Shown piece after piece: positions 8,263-17,073 of a stretch of DNA of 64,000 nucleotides. Below the pieces are notes generated by a model. That model was not told the origin of the DNA. It saw nothing but the letters and a program-made list of their open reading frames with translations, and did no database searches. The position numbers and the translations under genes are program-made. Each line of letters opens with the position of its first letter. Position 1 is the first letter of the stretch. This DNA comes from Mucilaginibacter pankratovii (GTDB taxonomy: Bacteria; Bacteroidota; Bacteroidia; Sphingobacteriales; Sphingobacteriaceae): NCBI RefSeq assembly GCF_014773265.1, contig NZ_JACWMY010000002.1, positions 186,001 to 250,000 on the forward strand, in the 5' to 3' direction.

Positions 8263-8570
8263 TATGCTTTTTGACCTATTTAATAATGGATCAACAATTA
8301 GCTCGTTCGGAACCTGTACCGGTAAAACTGATGAGATAGGTGTGCGTAGGCCCGTTTTGCAGGCACCCAAATGGAACGGGAGCCTGTATTGTATAAGAAA
8401 AAATGCTGTTGTGGTTAAAGCTTCATGGTATCACTAAAGCTTCTTTCAATTAAAAGACGATAGAACGCAAGGGGTAATTTGAATCTTATTCTTGAAAAGC
8501 TTATTAAAGGATTGCGGACATTCATATCACAGGTAATAAACGATACCTATGTGTAAATGGACAAGAATAG
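8263..8570. other. Intergenic, nothing recognised
   Basis: About 300 bases between the thioredoxin promoter and the 3' end of the NAD(P)-binding protein gene. A short plus-strand frame from an ATG at 8286 (17 codons, TAG, then about 30 more open codons in the same frame) could be a gene remnant but has no recognisable similarity. No terminator with a T-run was seen. Confidence 0.4.
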
Positions 8571-9221
8571 TTACCTGTTTGTTACGTTTATGATTTCCCG
8601 GATATGTTCCTTACTTTCTATTAAGGTTAGACAACAGGCCGCAGCAAAACGTCTGCTCAAACGGCTGGTTAGGGGATTTATATCTCCAATGGTGATGCGA
8701 TAACCCGTTCCTTTTTTTTCATCAGTTAGCTTCGGTGCCCGGCAGATCGTGTAATCGAGAGAGGACTTTTTGAGCAGTTCCTCCTGTCTTCCCAGATCCG
8801 TGAAAGCGTATCTCATATTACTGATAGAAACGAAAAATTTAAGAATCAGGGGTGCCTTTTTCCAGGAGCCACCCGCCCCGATAGTACTCAGCGCAATAAA
8901 CCTGGTGATTCCCCGGGCTTCCATCGCCTTAATGGCATTACCTGCTGAACGGGAGATCATATCTTTAGGAGATATCAGCTTAGCAAATGGATTACTTGTC
9001 TTCCGGGACACATCCAGCAAATTGATGACAGCATCACAGCCTGTGATTGCCTTTTCAACAGTTTCGTAATCGTAAGGTGTTCCCTGGATGATCTTCACCT
9101 TGTAATCTATTAATTTTCCGGGTACACGGGCAATGGCGACAATGTCGTGCCCTTTGTTTAAGGCCTCCTGTATGACTAATTTTCCGGTTTTACCGGTGGC
9201 GCCAAGTAATAATATTTTCAC
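8571..9221 (-). CDS. NAD(P)H-binding atypical short-chain dehydrogenase
   Basis: 216 aa with a Rossmann fold start MKILLLGATGKTGKLV, the GATGxTG nucleotide-binding motif of the NmrA/BVR-B type extended SDR group. Further motifs are GCDAVINLLD (end of beta-4) and RFIALSTIGAGG (position of the catalytic Ser), and DYTICRAPKLTDE, a conserved segment in these proteins. Such proteins act as flavin/quinone reductases or redox sensors; substrate cannot be assigned. It is 45 bases downstream of the small gene at 9267-9536 and may be the last gene of the long export operon. Confidence 0.88.
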   Translation of the reverse strand: MKILLLGATGKTGKLVIQEALNKGHDIVAIARVPGKLIDYKVKIIQGTPYDYETVEKAITGCDAVINLLDVSRKTSNPFAKLISPKDMISRSAGNAIKAMEARGITRFIALSTIGAGGSWKKAPLILKFFVSISNMRYAFTDLGRQEELLKKSSLDYTICRAPKLTDEKKGTGYRITIGDINPLTSRLSRRFAAACCLTLIESKEHIREIINVTNR

Positions 9222-9266
9222 GTCTTATTAATTAAAATAGTTTATAAAAATGGGAGGTATTGTCAT

Positions 9267-9536
9267 TCACAGCGGTTGGTCGCCTTTCGGGTTTCCTAAA
9301 AGGCCCTCCGCATCACTGATCGCCCGATGCGCTTTATAAAGTACCCTTGCAATGATCCGCCCGCGGATCGTTTGTTTCCAAAGATCTTCATGGTTTTCGT
9401 ACCATACTTGGATTTTTTCAAGTTCGCACGCTGATTGATAACAATCAGGCACTGCATACTGATCGCCTTGTACCATGATGCGCAACCGAGTGATCCTTCG
9501 GATAATTTTCTTAACCAGGCGATAAATTTTCCACAT
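9267..9536 (-). CDS. Small basic protein, unknown
   Basis: 89 aa, very basic at the N-terminus (WKIYRLVKKIIRRITRLRI), then a mixed region with two Cys (PDCYQSACELEKIQVWYE) and a helical C-terminal half (RGRIIARVLYKAHRAISDAEG). No family recognised. The ATG lies 21 bases after the stop of the DUF5686 gene on the same strand, so co-transcription is likely. A longer frame on the same strand (up to 9679) overlaps the DUF5686 gene and is a shadow. Could be a small nucleic-acid-binding or membrane-associated protein; no evidence to decide. Confidence 0.5.
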   Translation of the reverse strand: MWKIYRLVKKIIRRITRLRIMVQGDQYAVPDCYQSACELEKIQVWYENHEDLWKQTIRGRIIARVLYKAHRAISDAEGLLGNPKGDQPL

Positions 9537-9557
9537 GATCTTTGTTTTTTTATTCCA

Positions 9558-12137
9558 TTAGAAATCAAACTTGATAAATACCCTTGCTCCCCATTCCGGG
9601 GCATCCGGATTGCTGAGATAGGTGAACCGTTTAACCATATCCACCCGCAGGATCTTAAAGATATTGCTGATGCCGACACTGCCCTCTATGTAGGCCCCGT
9701 TAGTTAGTGCGTAAGTGGTTGGAACACCATCGGCATTTGTAGGAAAACGTAACAGGGAAGGATCATTCTGCGGATCGTTTTCAGCGCGGATACCGCCCCA
9801 AAGCGCCTTGAAATTCACCACCTCACGCAGTTTTAGTTTTTTAAGCAGCGGGATCTTGTTAAAAATATAGCCATTGAAATTATGGTCCATCGTGATGCTC
9901 GCATAACGGTCGCTTACGAATTCCTGGAAATTCATCAGGTTGAACGACTGCAGCTGGAACGCGTAACTCTGGTTAGCCCGGTGGATATCCAATAACGGGA
10001 AAGGCACCTTTCCAAAGAGATAACCGCCTTCCGCTGATACATCCGTAAAGCCATAATTGGACAGGTAAAAGCGCTTAGTGACATTGGCGGTAACATTCTG
10101 ATAATTGTATTCGCCGCCGAACAGTGCTTTAACTCCCTGGTTATAACGCATCGTAAAGATCGGATACTTATCAGGTATGGGTGTCCGGTATAACTTACCC
10201 TGGTAGAATTTTTCCTTTGGCGCGTACCGCAGTTCAAGGGAAAGTTCTGTGGTGTTGATCCTGTTCACAGGGTTTAGTGTTCCATCGGGCAACAGGTTGT
10301 CAAAGTGCAACGCACCCGCAGGGCTTTGGCCCCATTTTTTGAAGCCGAAGGCATAGGAAAAATGATTTTGATACTCGTGCACGTAATCCAGCTTGAACAG
10401 GTCGTTATACAACCACTGGTCGTTATTGCCCCTTTTAAAGGAAAGAAGCAGACTGCTTTCCTGCACGAATTGCAGTTCCTGTCCGGGTATCTTGGTATCG
10501 TGCTGAAAACTGGCCCGGACATAATGCTGCGGGAATGAATAGATAGATTTGTTATTGATGGAATAGGTGGTACTCAGGAAGTATTTAAACTTTTCATCAT
10601 TGACACCGTAGGCACCATAGGTCTCGAAATAATAGCGCTTGCTCAGCGCTGTGGTCGTCCTTCCGCCCAGGCGTGGCCGGAAACCTTCCACCGGGTTGAA
10701 ACTGTAAAAAGTATTGACCGGCCCGACTTCGAACCAGCCGAAACTTTTATAACCTGCCAGGACCAAAGTGGCAATATCCATCGTGCGCCGGAACGAGGGT
10801 ATGGTTTGCAGGCTGTCAATGTTTTTATAAATTCCCGCTGTATTGGCGTCCAGGGTGTCCGGACGGTTATTCACCCAGTATGCATCATCCTTGGTAGCAG
10901 CGTTCGGAGCGGTTACCAGCGCAGGCCCGTTATAGATCTCATCCGGCCGGGGAGCATTGATCTTATAGTTCTTTAAGGTAACCACCCGTTCGCCGAAAAC
11001 CCCGCCGCCTTTATCTTTATTAATGGCGAACTCGACCTTCAGGTCACTTTGGCTCAGGTGGAAACGGCCATCCGGGTTCTTTTCGAAGGAAAGTGTGGCC
11101 TCCATTTCCCGAACGAAATTCAGGTTAATATTTTTGTTGACCGTCAGTAAGGCATTTTGCACCGCAAAATTTCCGTCCATCGTGATATAGATCTTCCCTT
11201 CAAACAGCATATTGTTGGTGTTTCTCGGGGTAAAACTCAATTCGATCAATTGCGGTGATTGTTCTTTAAGCGTGTCGGTGATAAAGAATTTATATAGGTT
11301 TGGAGCATTATCCGAGATCGGGCTAAGCAGTTGATTGGACAGCAGCGAGATATTATTATCATAAATATTAATATCCTGATACATCCGGTTGAAGTAGGTC
11401 GTCAATCCCTGGTTATCTACAAACTTTTCGTCATACGTTACTTGCTTGCTGGCCTCGATCACCTGTTTTTTGGCAAATGGCGATTTCCGGTAGAAATTGT
11501 TCGAAAGCTTTTCTTCCATGTAAATCGGCAGTAAATTCTTCCCCCCGATATTCGTCGAATCCTGTTCACGGAAAAGGAACTGGTAATTCTTAAAGATCCT
11601 CCGGTTCTTGAACTGGTCTGACAGATTGCTTAGCGAAAAAACCATCCGTTCATATTGCCTGTATTCGATATGTTTGTAACTTTCAGGCTGATTCTGCTTT
11701 TTATGTGCGATCACCTGCCTGATCAGTTCCACAGCGGGATTGTTCTTATTGCTGTATTTCTTCTTTTTAGCAGATACCACACGAACTTCATTAAGCTGTT
11801 GGCTATTTTGCTGCAAAACAACATTGACCTGTTGCTCCTGTGCGGGTTTTATATCGAGTGTTCTGCTGCTGTATCCCATATGCGTAATCGTGATCTTATG
11901 GTAAGAAGCATTCGCGGCAATGGTAAAATGGCCTTCCTCATCAGTCGTTACACCGTAGTTAGTCCCGGTAAAGAGGACGGATACTGACGATATCGGTTTA
12001 CCGCTTTTTCCGTCGGTCACCGTTCCGTTCACAGTAGTAACCTGTGCAAGGGCAACGTTTCCCATCATAGGAATTAATGATCCGGTAAGGAAACAAATGG
12101 ACAAAAAGCTGCGGGTGATCGTTCTCGAAATTTTCAT
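9558..12137 (-). CDS. DUF5686 outer-membrane protein with carboxypeptidase-like domain
   Basis: 859 aa. Order: signal peptide ending near VALAQ, a carboxypeptidase-regulatory-like domain (about residues 33-112: VNGTVTDGKSGKPISSVSVLF, then GHFTIAAN), a linker with basic KKKKYSNKNNPA, and the large DUF5686 region ending in a barrel (C-terminal FIKFDF). DUF5686 proteins are Bacteroidetes outer-membrane proteins of unknown activity, often next to transport operons. Here it follows the ABC ATPase gene by 12 bases within an export operon, suggesting a role in envelope stress or export. The length is normal for the family. Confidence 0.9.
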   Translation of the reverse strand: MKISRTITRSFLSICFLTGSLIPMMGNVALAQVTTVNGTVTDGKSGKPISSVSVLFTGTNYGVTTDEEGHFTIAANASYHKITITHMGYSSRTLDIKPAQEQQVNVVLQQNSQQLNEVRVVSAKKKKYSNKNNPAVELIRQVIAHKKQNQPESYKHIEYRQYERMVFSLSNLSDQFKNRRIFKNYQFLFREQDSTNIGGKNLLPIYMEEKLSNNFYRKSPFAKKQVIEASKQVTYDEKFVDNQGLTTYFNRMYQDINIYDNNISLLSNQLLSPISDNAPNLYKFFITDTLKEQSPQLIELSFTPRNTNNMLFEGKIYITMDGNFAVQNALLTVNKNINLNFVREMEATLSFEKNPDGRFHLSQSDLKVEFAINKDKGGGVFGERVVTLKNYKINAPRPDEIYNGPALVTAPNAATKDDAYWVNNRPDTLDANTAGIYKNIDSLQTIPSFRRTMDIATLVLAGYKSFGWFEVGPVNTFYSFNPVEGFRPRLGGRTTTALSKRYYFETYGAYGVNDEKFKYFLSTTYSINNKSIYSFPQHYVRASFQHDTKIPGQELQFVQESSLLLSFKRGNNDQWLYNDLFKLDYVHEYQNHFSYAFGFKKWGQSPAGALHFDNLLPDGTLNPVNRINTTELSLELRYAPKEKFYQGKLYRTPIPDKYPIFTMRYNQGVKALFGGEYNYQNVTANVTKRFYLSNYGFTDVSAEGGYLFGKVPFPLLDIHRANQSYAFQLQSFNLMNFQEFVSDRYASITMDHNFNGYIFNKIPLLKKLKLREVVNFKALWGGIRAENDPQNDPSLLRFPTNADGVPTTYALTNGAYIEGSVGISNIFKILRVDMVKRFTYLSNPDAPEWGARVFIKFDF

Positions 12138-12149
12138 AATATTTGTTCT

Positions 12150-12836
12150 TTATTGCGGGCTGATAATATGACCATCCATCATTTCGATGATCCGGTCAGA
12201 TTTAGCTGCAAAATCATTGTCATGCGTGACGGCAATAATGGTTTGGCCATATTCGTGCGCCAGTTCCTGGAAAGCTTCAAATACCGTGTCCGTATTCCTG
12301 GAATCCAGGTTTCCGGTAGGCTCGTCACCCATAATGATCAACGGATCGTTGATCAGCGCACGCGCTATGGCGATACGCTGCTGCTGGCCGCCGGAAAGTT
12401 TAGAGGCTGGCTTAAGCGCCTGTTCCTCCAGGCCCAGCATCCGTAGTTTTTGGTATGCCCTCTCTTCTATTTCTTCCTTAGAGTACCTGCCTAAACGCAG
12501 CGCCGGAATCATCACGTTTTTCAGGCAGCTGAACTCGTTGAGCAGGTAATGGAACTGAAATACAAACCCTATTTTCTCATTACGAAGTGCGGCCAGCGCA
12601 TTTTGCTTTCTGCCGGTGACCAGGTCGCCGTCTATGCTCAGGCCGCCTTGGTAGTCCGTATCCATCGTGGAAAGTATATAAAGCAATGTGGACTTCCCGC
12701 TGCCGGATTTGCCGACCAGCGTTACAAATTCACCTTTGTTGACTGTAAACGAGATATCGTTTAATACTTTGAATTTCTCAGGATCATAGAAGTATTTCCC
12801 GATCCTGTCCGCCTGTAAAATGATCTCCTGTTGCAT
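12150..12836 (-). CDS. ABC transporter ATP-binding protein (MacB/LolD type)
   Basis: A 228-aa ATPase of the class that powers MacB/LolCDE-like mechanotransmission. Walker A is GKSGSGKST (about residues 42-50), Q-loop FVFQFHYLL, signature LSGGQQQR, Walker B LIIMGDEPTGNLDS, and H-loop VTHD. All catalytic elements are intact. The permease is the adjacent gene upstream in the operon (2-base gap). With the HlyD-like adaptor and TolC protein it forms a tripartite exporter. Confidence 0.95.
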   Translation of the reverse strand: MQQEIILQADRIGKYFYDPEKFKVLNDISFTVNKGEFVTLVGKSGSGKSTLLYILSTMDTDYQGGLSIDGDLVTGRKQNALAALRNEKIGFVFQFHYLLNEFSCLKNVMIPALRLGRYSKEEIEERAYQKLRMLGLEEQALKPASKLSGGQQQRIAIARALINDPLIIMGDEPTGNLDSRNTDTVFEAFQELAHEYGQTIIAVTHDNDFAAKSDRIIEMMDGHIISPQ

Positions 12837-12838
12837 AA

Positions 12839-14086
12839 TTATTTTCTGAAAATGGATACCGGGTCAACATTCGCGGCTTTCCTGGCGGGCAGATAACCCG
12901 CCAGCAGGGTGATGACCAGTCCGAATAAACTGCCCCGGACAAAAATGGAACCGTCAAATACGATCGGGAAATAGCCGATGTCGCCCCCGACATAGATCTT
13001 TGAAGTGAAGAACACAAGCAGGCCGGCCATGACCAATCCGGCAATGATGCCCATCAGGCCGATGAGCGCCCCTTGCAAAACAAAGATCCGGATCACGTCG
13101 CTGCCCTGGAAGCCCATGGCTTTAAGGATGGCGATATCATTGATCTTCTGACTAATGGTCATGTTCAGGATGTTGTAGATTCCGAAGCCTGCCACGAGCA
13201 GGATAGACATGGATATGGCAGTAACCAGAACGCTTCGCATATTGGCCGCACTGACCAGCGTGTTGTTGGCCGCTTTCCAGTCTTCGGCTTTATAGCCTGT
13301 AAGTGCAGAAAAACGAGCAGAATAATCGGCGGCTTTTGTAAAATCTGTGACGTCGACATCAATATCGGTGACATAGCTGGCACCCTCCCGCATGAGTTGC
13401 TGGGCGGAATGTATGCTGATGTACGATTTGGTTTTATCGGTGATGGAATTATTCGTCTTGAACAAACCAGCAACCTTCATGACCCGGTTGACGTTCCTTG
13501 ATGAAGTGATGCTGATGTTATCACCTGTTTTGACGTTCATTTTAGCGGCGATCCCGACACCCAGCAGGATGCCGTTCGGCAGGATCGCCAGATCTTCCAT
13601 CCGGCCCTCTACCATCGTCGGTTTAATATTGAACATCCTGTCCGCTTCTATGATATCTACACCGGACGCGTTACCGTTGATCTGGGAAAGCCCGCTGTTG
13701 TAGAAGACGCTCACTGCTATTTGCGGCGTGACGATCTGGACGTCTGGCTGTGCCTTCAGTAAGGCTACGATCTTATCCGGATCGACGATCCGGTCACTTT
13801 CCGGTACCACTTTAGGATTGCTGATCATGTCCAGCTTCTTTGAGCTGACGGTTTTAATCAGCGGCTGACTGATCTGGTCATCTTTATACACCCTGATATG
13901 GGGGGTATTATTGAAGATCATTGTATTGGACTTGCGGGTGAACCCAGCAGTCATACAGTTCATAAATATAAAGATCGCTATGCCGATGGTCACGCCCAGG
14001 GCAGCGACCAAAGTCAGCTTTCTGCTGGTGATGATATAGGTGATCGATATCTCTGTATCAATGTTATGTTTGAATTGCCTTGCCAT
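12839..14086 (-). CDS. ABC transporter permease (MacB/FtsX-like)
   Basis: 415 aa from the ATG at 14086, which follows the adaptor stop by 2 bases; the open frame to 14149 overlaps the adaptor gene and is not preferred. Topology: one N-terminal helix (LTLVAALGVTIGIAIFIFMNC), a large periplasmic MacB_PCD domain (about residues 60-280), and three C-terminal helices of the FtsX domain (VTAISMSILLVAGFGIYNIL, LQGALIGLMGIIAGLVMAGLLVFF, GSLFGLVITLLAGYLPARKAA). The FtsX hallmark ISQKINDIAILKAMGF is present. It likely couples ATP use to export of a periplasmic or membrane substrate such as a lipid, peptide or drug. Confidence 0.93.
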   Translation of the reverse strand: MARQFKHNIDTEISITYIITSRKLTLVAALGVTIGIAIFIFMNCMTAGFTRKSNTMIFNNTPHIRVYKDDQISQPLIKTVSSKKLDMISNPKVVPESDRIVDPDKIVALLKAQPDVQIVTPQIAVSVFYNSGLSQINGNASGVDIIEADRMFNIKPTMVEGRMEDLAILPNGILLGVGIAAKMNVKTGDNISITSSRNVNRVMKVAGLFKTNNSITDKTKSYISIHSAQQLMREGASYVTDIDVDVTDFTKAADYSARFSALTGYKAEDWKAANNTLVSAANMRSVLVTAISMSILLVAGFGIYNILNMTISQKINDIAILKAMGFQGSDVIRIFVLQGALIGLMGIIAGLVMAGLLVFFTSKIYVGGDIGYFPIVFDGSIFVRGSLFGLVITLLAGYLPARKAANVDPVSIFRK

Positions 14087-14088
14087 AA

Positions 14089-15186
14089 TTAATGCTGCGG
14101 GATAATGATCGTTTCGTCTTCCTTGATTCCACTTAAAATTTCCACCCAATCGGTGGATATAATTCCCGGGCGAACCGGTATCTGTTTTTTGCCTTCCTTT
14201 AAAGTCACTTTATTGCCGTAACTCAAATAAGCAGCCGGGATAACCAATGCGTTCTTCCTGGTGCCGGTTATAATATTTGCCTCTAACTGGGTACCTGTGA
14301 TATCCAGTTCAGGGCGTTTCAAAAAATAGGCTTTTACAATGAAGGAACGTGTAGTGTCGTCAAAGGCAGGAAGGATCTGCTTCAGAATAGCGGCGTAAAC
14401 TTTGTCCTTATTGGTATTTAATTTGACCAGTACCGTATCACCTGTTTTCAGTTTCGACATATTGGTTTCGTCGACATTAAGCCGGGCGTAGATCAGTTCC
14501 GGGTTGCCGATGACCGCGATCACGTCACCCTGACGGACATAATCACCCAACTGCTTCTGTCTGATGTATATCCTGCCCGTATGAAGTGCGGTGAGCTGAT
14601 TCTGTAGCTTGACTACCCGGTTAACATCACTTGCATAACGTTGCGAAACCTCCTGTTGCCTGGCGCTCAGCTGCTGATCCTGGTATTGCTCCTGTAATGC
14701 GTTTAAACTGGCCTGCGAATTGGTCAGTGTCAGTTGGGCATTTTCATATTCTGATTTCGAAACACTGTTATTTGCGAAAAGTCTTTGATAACGGTCAGCC
14801 TGCTGCTGATCCAACTGAAGCTTGGCCGTCGCAGCTTGAATATTCGCTTTGATCTGTAAAAGTGCCGGCGCAGATGGATCGGTTTTTTCGCGTGCGATAG
14901 CATACAATTTGCTGGCACTCCGTGCATTTATAACGTTTTGATTGTTATCAATAACGGCCAGCAACTGACCCTGCTGCACGTCATCACCTTCTTTGAAATT
15001 CATTTTCACCAGGTAACCATCGGTTTGTGCGGTCAGATTATACTGATCATCCGCCTGCAACATCCCGGAGGCGAACACCATTTCGGTGATGTCTTTATGA
15101 ATAGCCCTTGTTTCCGGGTTTTTACTTCCGCAGGAAGTGAACAGCACCAAGCCGGCGATCACTATACCTATATATTCTCTTTTCAT
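14089..15186 (-). CDS. Periplasmic adaptor subunit (HlyD/RND-MFP family)
   Basis: 365-aa adaptor linking the permease to the TolC channel. N-terminal lipoprotein signal ends LVLFTSCGSKN. A biotinyl-lipoyl-like half motif (GYLVKMNFKEGDDVQQGQLLAVID) is followed by a long alpha-hairpin (about residues 80-200, rich in Gln and Ala: LQLDQQQADRYQRLF, KSEYENAQLTLTNSQASL), the second lipoyl half (GRIYIRQKQLGDYVRQGDVIAVIG), and beta-barrel and membrane-proximal domains. It overlaps the TolC gene stop by 4 bases, a sign of translational coupling. Confidence 0.94.
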   Translation of the reverse strand: MKREYIGIVIAGLVLFTSCGSKNPETRAIHKDITEMVFASGMLQADDQYNLTAQTDGYLVKMNFKEGDDVQQGQLLAVIDNNQNVINARSASKLYAIAREKTDPSAPALLQIKANIQAATAKLQLDQQQADRYQRLFANNSVSKSEYENAQLTLTNSQASLNALQEQYQDQQLSARQQEVSQRYASDVNRVVKLQNQLTALHTGRIYIRQKQLGDYVRQGDVIAVIGNPELIYARLNVDETNMSKLKTGDTVLVKLNTNKDKVYAAILKQILPAFDDTTRSFIVKAYFLKRPELDITGTQLEANIITGTRKNALVIPAAYLSYGNKVTLKEGKKQIPVRPGIISTDWVEILSGIKEDETIIIPQH

Positions 15187-16505
15187 TTGATCGTATTACT
15201 AATGATAATTTTACTTTTTGCGTATTCGGCCGTCGCCCGGAGCGCCACTGTATTGAGGCCGCTGTTAAGCCAGTCGTCAAACGAGTTAATAAGATCTGTT
15301 GCCGACAGCAGGCCTTCCCGGTAAATCGCCAGGTTTTTGTAATAGGAATCTTTACGGAGGGATTCTATGTCCACCGCAAGCCGGTAGCTTTTGAAAGCTT
15401 TCTGATAATCCAGTTCAAGCTGGTTATTATTGATCCGGTCCTGCAGCATATTGTGCTGCCAGTTGTTTTTGGCGATCTGCAGGTTGACCCGGTCATATTT
15501 GACCGTTGCGATCTTCGATGCCTCCGGCAGCAGCGGAACGGTTAACCTTAAACCAACGAAACTTGTTCCGAACCAAGTGCTGCTATCAAAAAAATGATTG
15601 TTGGTGGTTTGCTGCCAGCCGAAAGAGCTGAAAAGGTTTACCGTAGGCAAATACCATCTTTTGTCAGCACGGAGTGTGGCTTCCTGGTATTTGGTTTGCC
15701 ACTCGCTTTGCCGCTGGAGGAGATCGCCATTTGCCGAAAGGCTAAGGTTCGGACCGGATAGCATATCTTTCTCTGACGGAATGACAACGACGGTCGCGGC
15801 AGAATCTATGTCCGCTAATACTTTCAGGCTATTGTATTGCTGGGAAAGCTGTATTTCCAGCTGCTGTAACTTGTCTTTAACCGTCAGCCGGTTTGCCTCT
15901 CCGTTATTTACATCCTGCCCCCTGGCGAGGCCTTCCTGCTGCCTGTTATTTAAAATGATACTTAGCGTATCGGCATTCGCCAGGCTTTTCTCCGTAACAG
16001 CGATCTGTCTCTGGTAAGAAAGGATATTATGATAAGCCGCGGAAATACTTTCAAAAACAGCCTTTTTATCCAGAAGATTGTTAACGGCAACTAATTGCTC
16101 GTTGTTTTTATTTGCCCTGACCAATGCGGCTGCGTATGGATTGATCAGGTCAATTTGCGGAGCGAAGGTGACGTTGCTCTGGTATTTTTGCCCGAAAGTC
16201 ACGGGTTGGAACGTACCCGCCGGCCCGCCAAATACTTCAGCCGGGATAAAACTCGTATTGAGCTTGGTATTATCCGTTAGCGTGAACGTCGTTCTGCCCT
16301 GCAGGTTCCATTGACCCAGTTTAGCCGCCAGCGTCTGGTATTTTGCCAGGGTGGTTTGCTGACCGGCGTTGCGGAAAGTAGTGCTGTGGCTGTCTGCATA
16401 AGTATAAACTTCATCCAGGGAATGAAAGGTTATCTTTTGCTGTGCCCAAACAAACGGGCCACGCAGCAACAATACCAGTATAAATAAAAAGATAGCCGAT
16501 TTCAT
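15183..16505 (-). CDS. TolC family outer-membrane channel
   Basis: 440 aa with signal peptide (ILVLLLRGPFVWAQ). Two related halves carry the long helices of an OEP/TolC fold (LVRANKNNEQLVAVNNLLDKK... and KYDRVNLQIAKNNWQHNML), with SISAAYHNILSYQRQIAVTEK as the typical helix start. It provides the outer-membrane exit duct for the exporter formed with the next genes. The gene follows YceI by 2 bases and overlaps the adaptor gene by 4. Confidence 0.93.
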   Translation of the reverse strand: MKSAIFLFILVLLLRGPFVWAQQKITFHSLDEVYTYADSHSTTFRNAGQQTTLAKYQTLAAKLGQWNLQGRTTFTLTDNTKLNTSFIPAEVFGGPAGTFQPVTFGQKYQSNVTFAPQIDLINPYAAALVRANKNNEQLVAVNNLLDKKAVFESISAAYHNILSYQRQIAVTEKSLANADTLSIILNNRQQEGLARGQDVNNGEANRLTVKDKLQQLEIQLSQQYNSLKVLADIDSAATVVVIPSEKDMLSGPNLSLSANGDLLQRQSEWQTKYQEATLRADKRWYLPTVNLFSSFGWQQTTNNHFFDSSTWFGTSFVGLRLTVPLLPEASKIATVKYDRVNLQIAKNNWQHNMLQDRINNNQLELDYQKAFKSYRLAVDIESLRKDSYYKNLAIYREGLLSATDLINSFDDWLNSGLNTVALRATAEYAKSKIIISNTIK

Positions 16506-16507
16506 GA

Positions 16508-17038
16508 TTAACGCGTTACGGGAATGTTCAGGGTAACCAGTATTTCCTCAGGAGTGCCATGGCGGTTGATGTTATAATCGTGCGGGTTGAATTTAAAATC
16601 GCCCTTAAAGGCGCCCTCTGCATTATTACCCGTAAAAGTGAATGGAATGAGAATTTCCTTGGTGATACCTTTAAGGGTCAGTTTGCCGCTGGCTTCATAA
16701 GCGTTTCCTTTTCTCGAAATAGCTTCAGACTGAAATTTGATGACAGGATATTTTTTAGCATCCAGCGCTTCTTCAGAAAGTGCATGATTGGTTTTCAGAA
16801 AGTTACCGGTGCTTAAACTTCCTGCATCGATCGTAGCCGTTAAATTGCTGGATTCCAAATGCGCGGGATCAAAATTCAAGGTCGCTTTTAAGCCCGTAAA
16901 TGTTCCTTCTATCTTTTTGCCGGATATTTTAACAGAATAGTCGTCCTCTTTTACCTTCCAGGTAGTGATCACGTTAAAGGCCATATTACTTATACCGATA
17001 ACGATCATTAACATTAGCAGATTGGTGCTCTTTTTCAT
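16508..17038 (-). CDS. YceI family periplasmic protein
   Basis: 176 aa with an N-terminal signal/anchor (LLMLMIVIGISNMAF). The mature part is a YceI lipocalin-like fold: TTWKVKEDDYSVKISG, GTFTGLKATLNFDPAHLESS, SLSTGNFLKTNHALSEEALDA with the conserved D-A-x-KYP (DAKKYPVIKFQS), and GKLTLKGITKEILIPF. YceI proteins bind isoprenoid-type lipids such as polyprenyl chains. Its place between the DUF6268 and TolC genes suggests that the exporter handles a lipid-like or quinone-like compound, which is inference. Confidence 0.93.
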   Translation of the reverse strand: MKKSTNLLMLMIVIGISNMAFNVITTWKVKEDDYSVKISGKKIEGTFTGLKATLNFDPAHLESSNLTATIDAGSLSTGNFLKTNHALSEEALDAKKYPVIKFQSEAISRKGNAYEASGKLTLKGITKEILIPFTFTGNNAEGAFKGDFKFNPHDYNINRHGTPEEILVTLNIPVTR

Positions 17039-17073
17039 GGTGTTTTGATTATGGGTTTTATTTAAATTTTTGT

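Noticed and set aside
8286..8435. Short frames on the plus strand that could be a pseudogene
   Set aside because: In-frame TAG, no similarity recognised; kept only as intergenic note.
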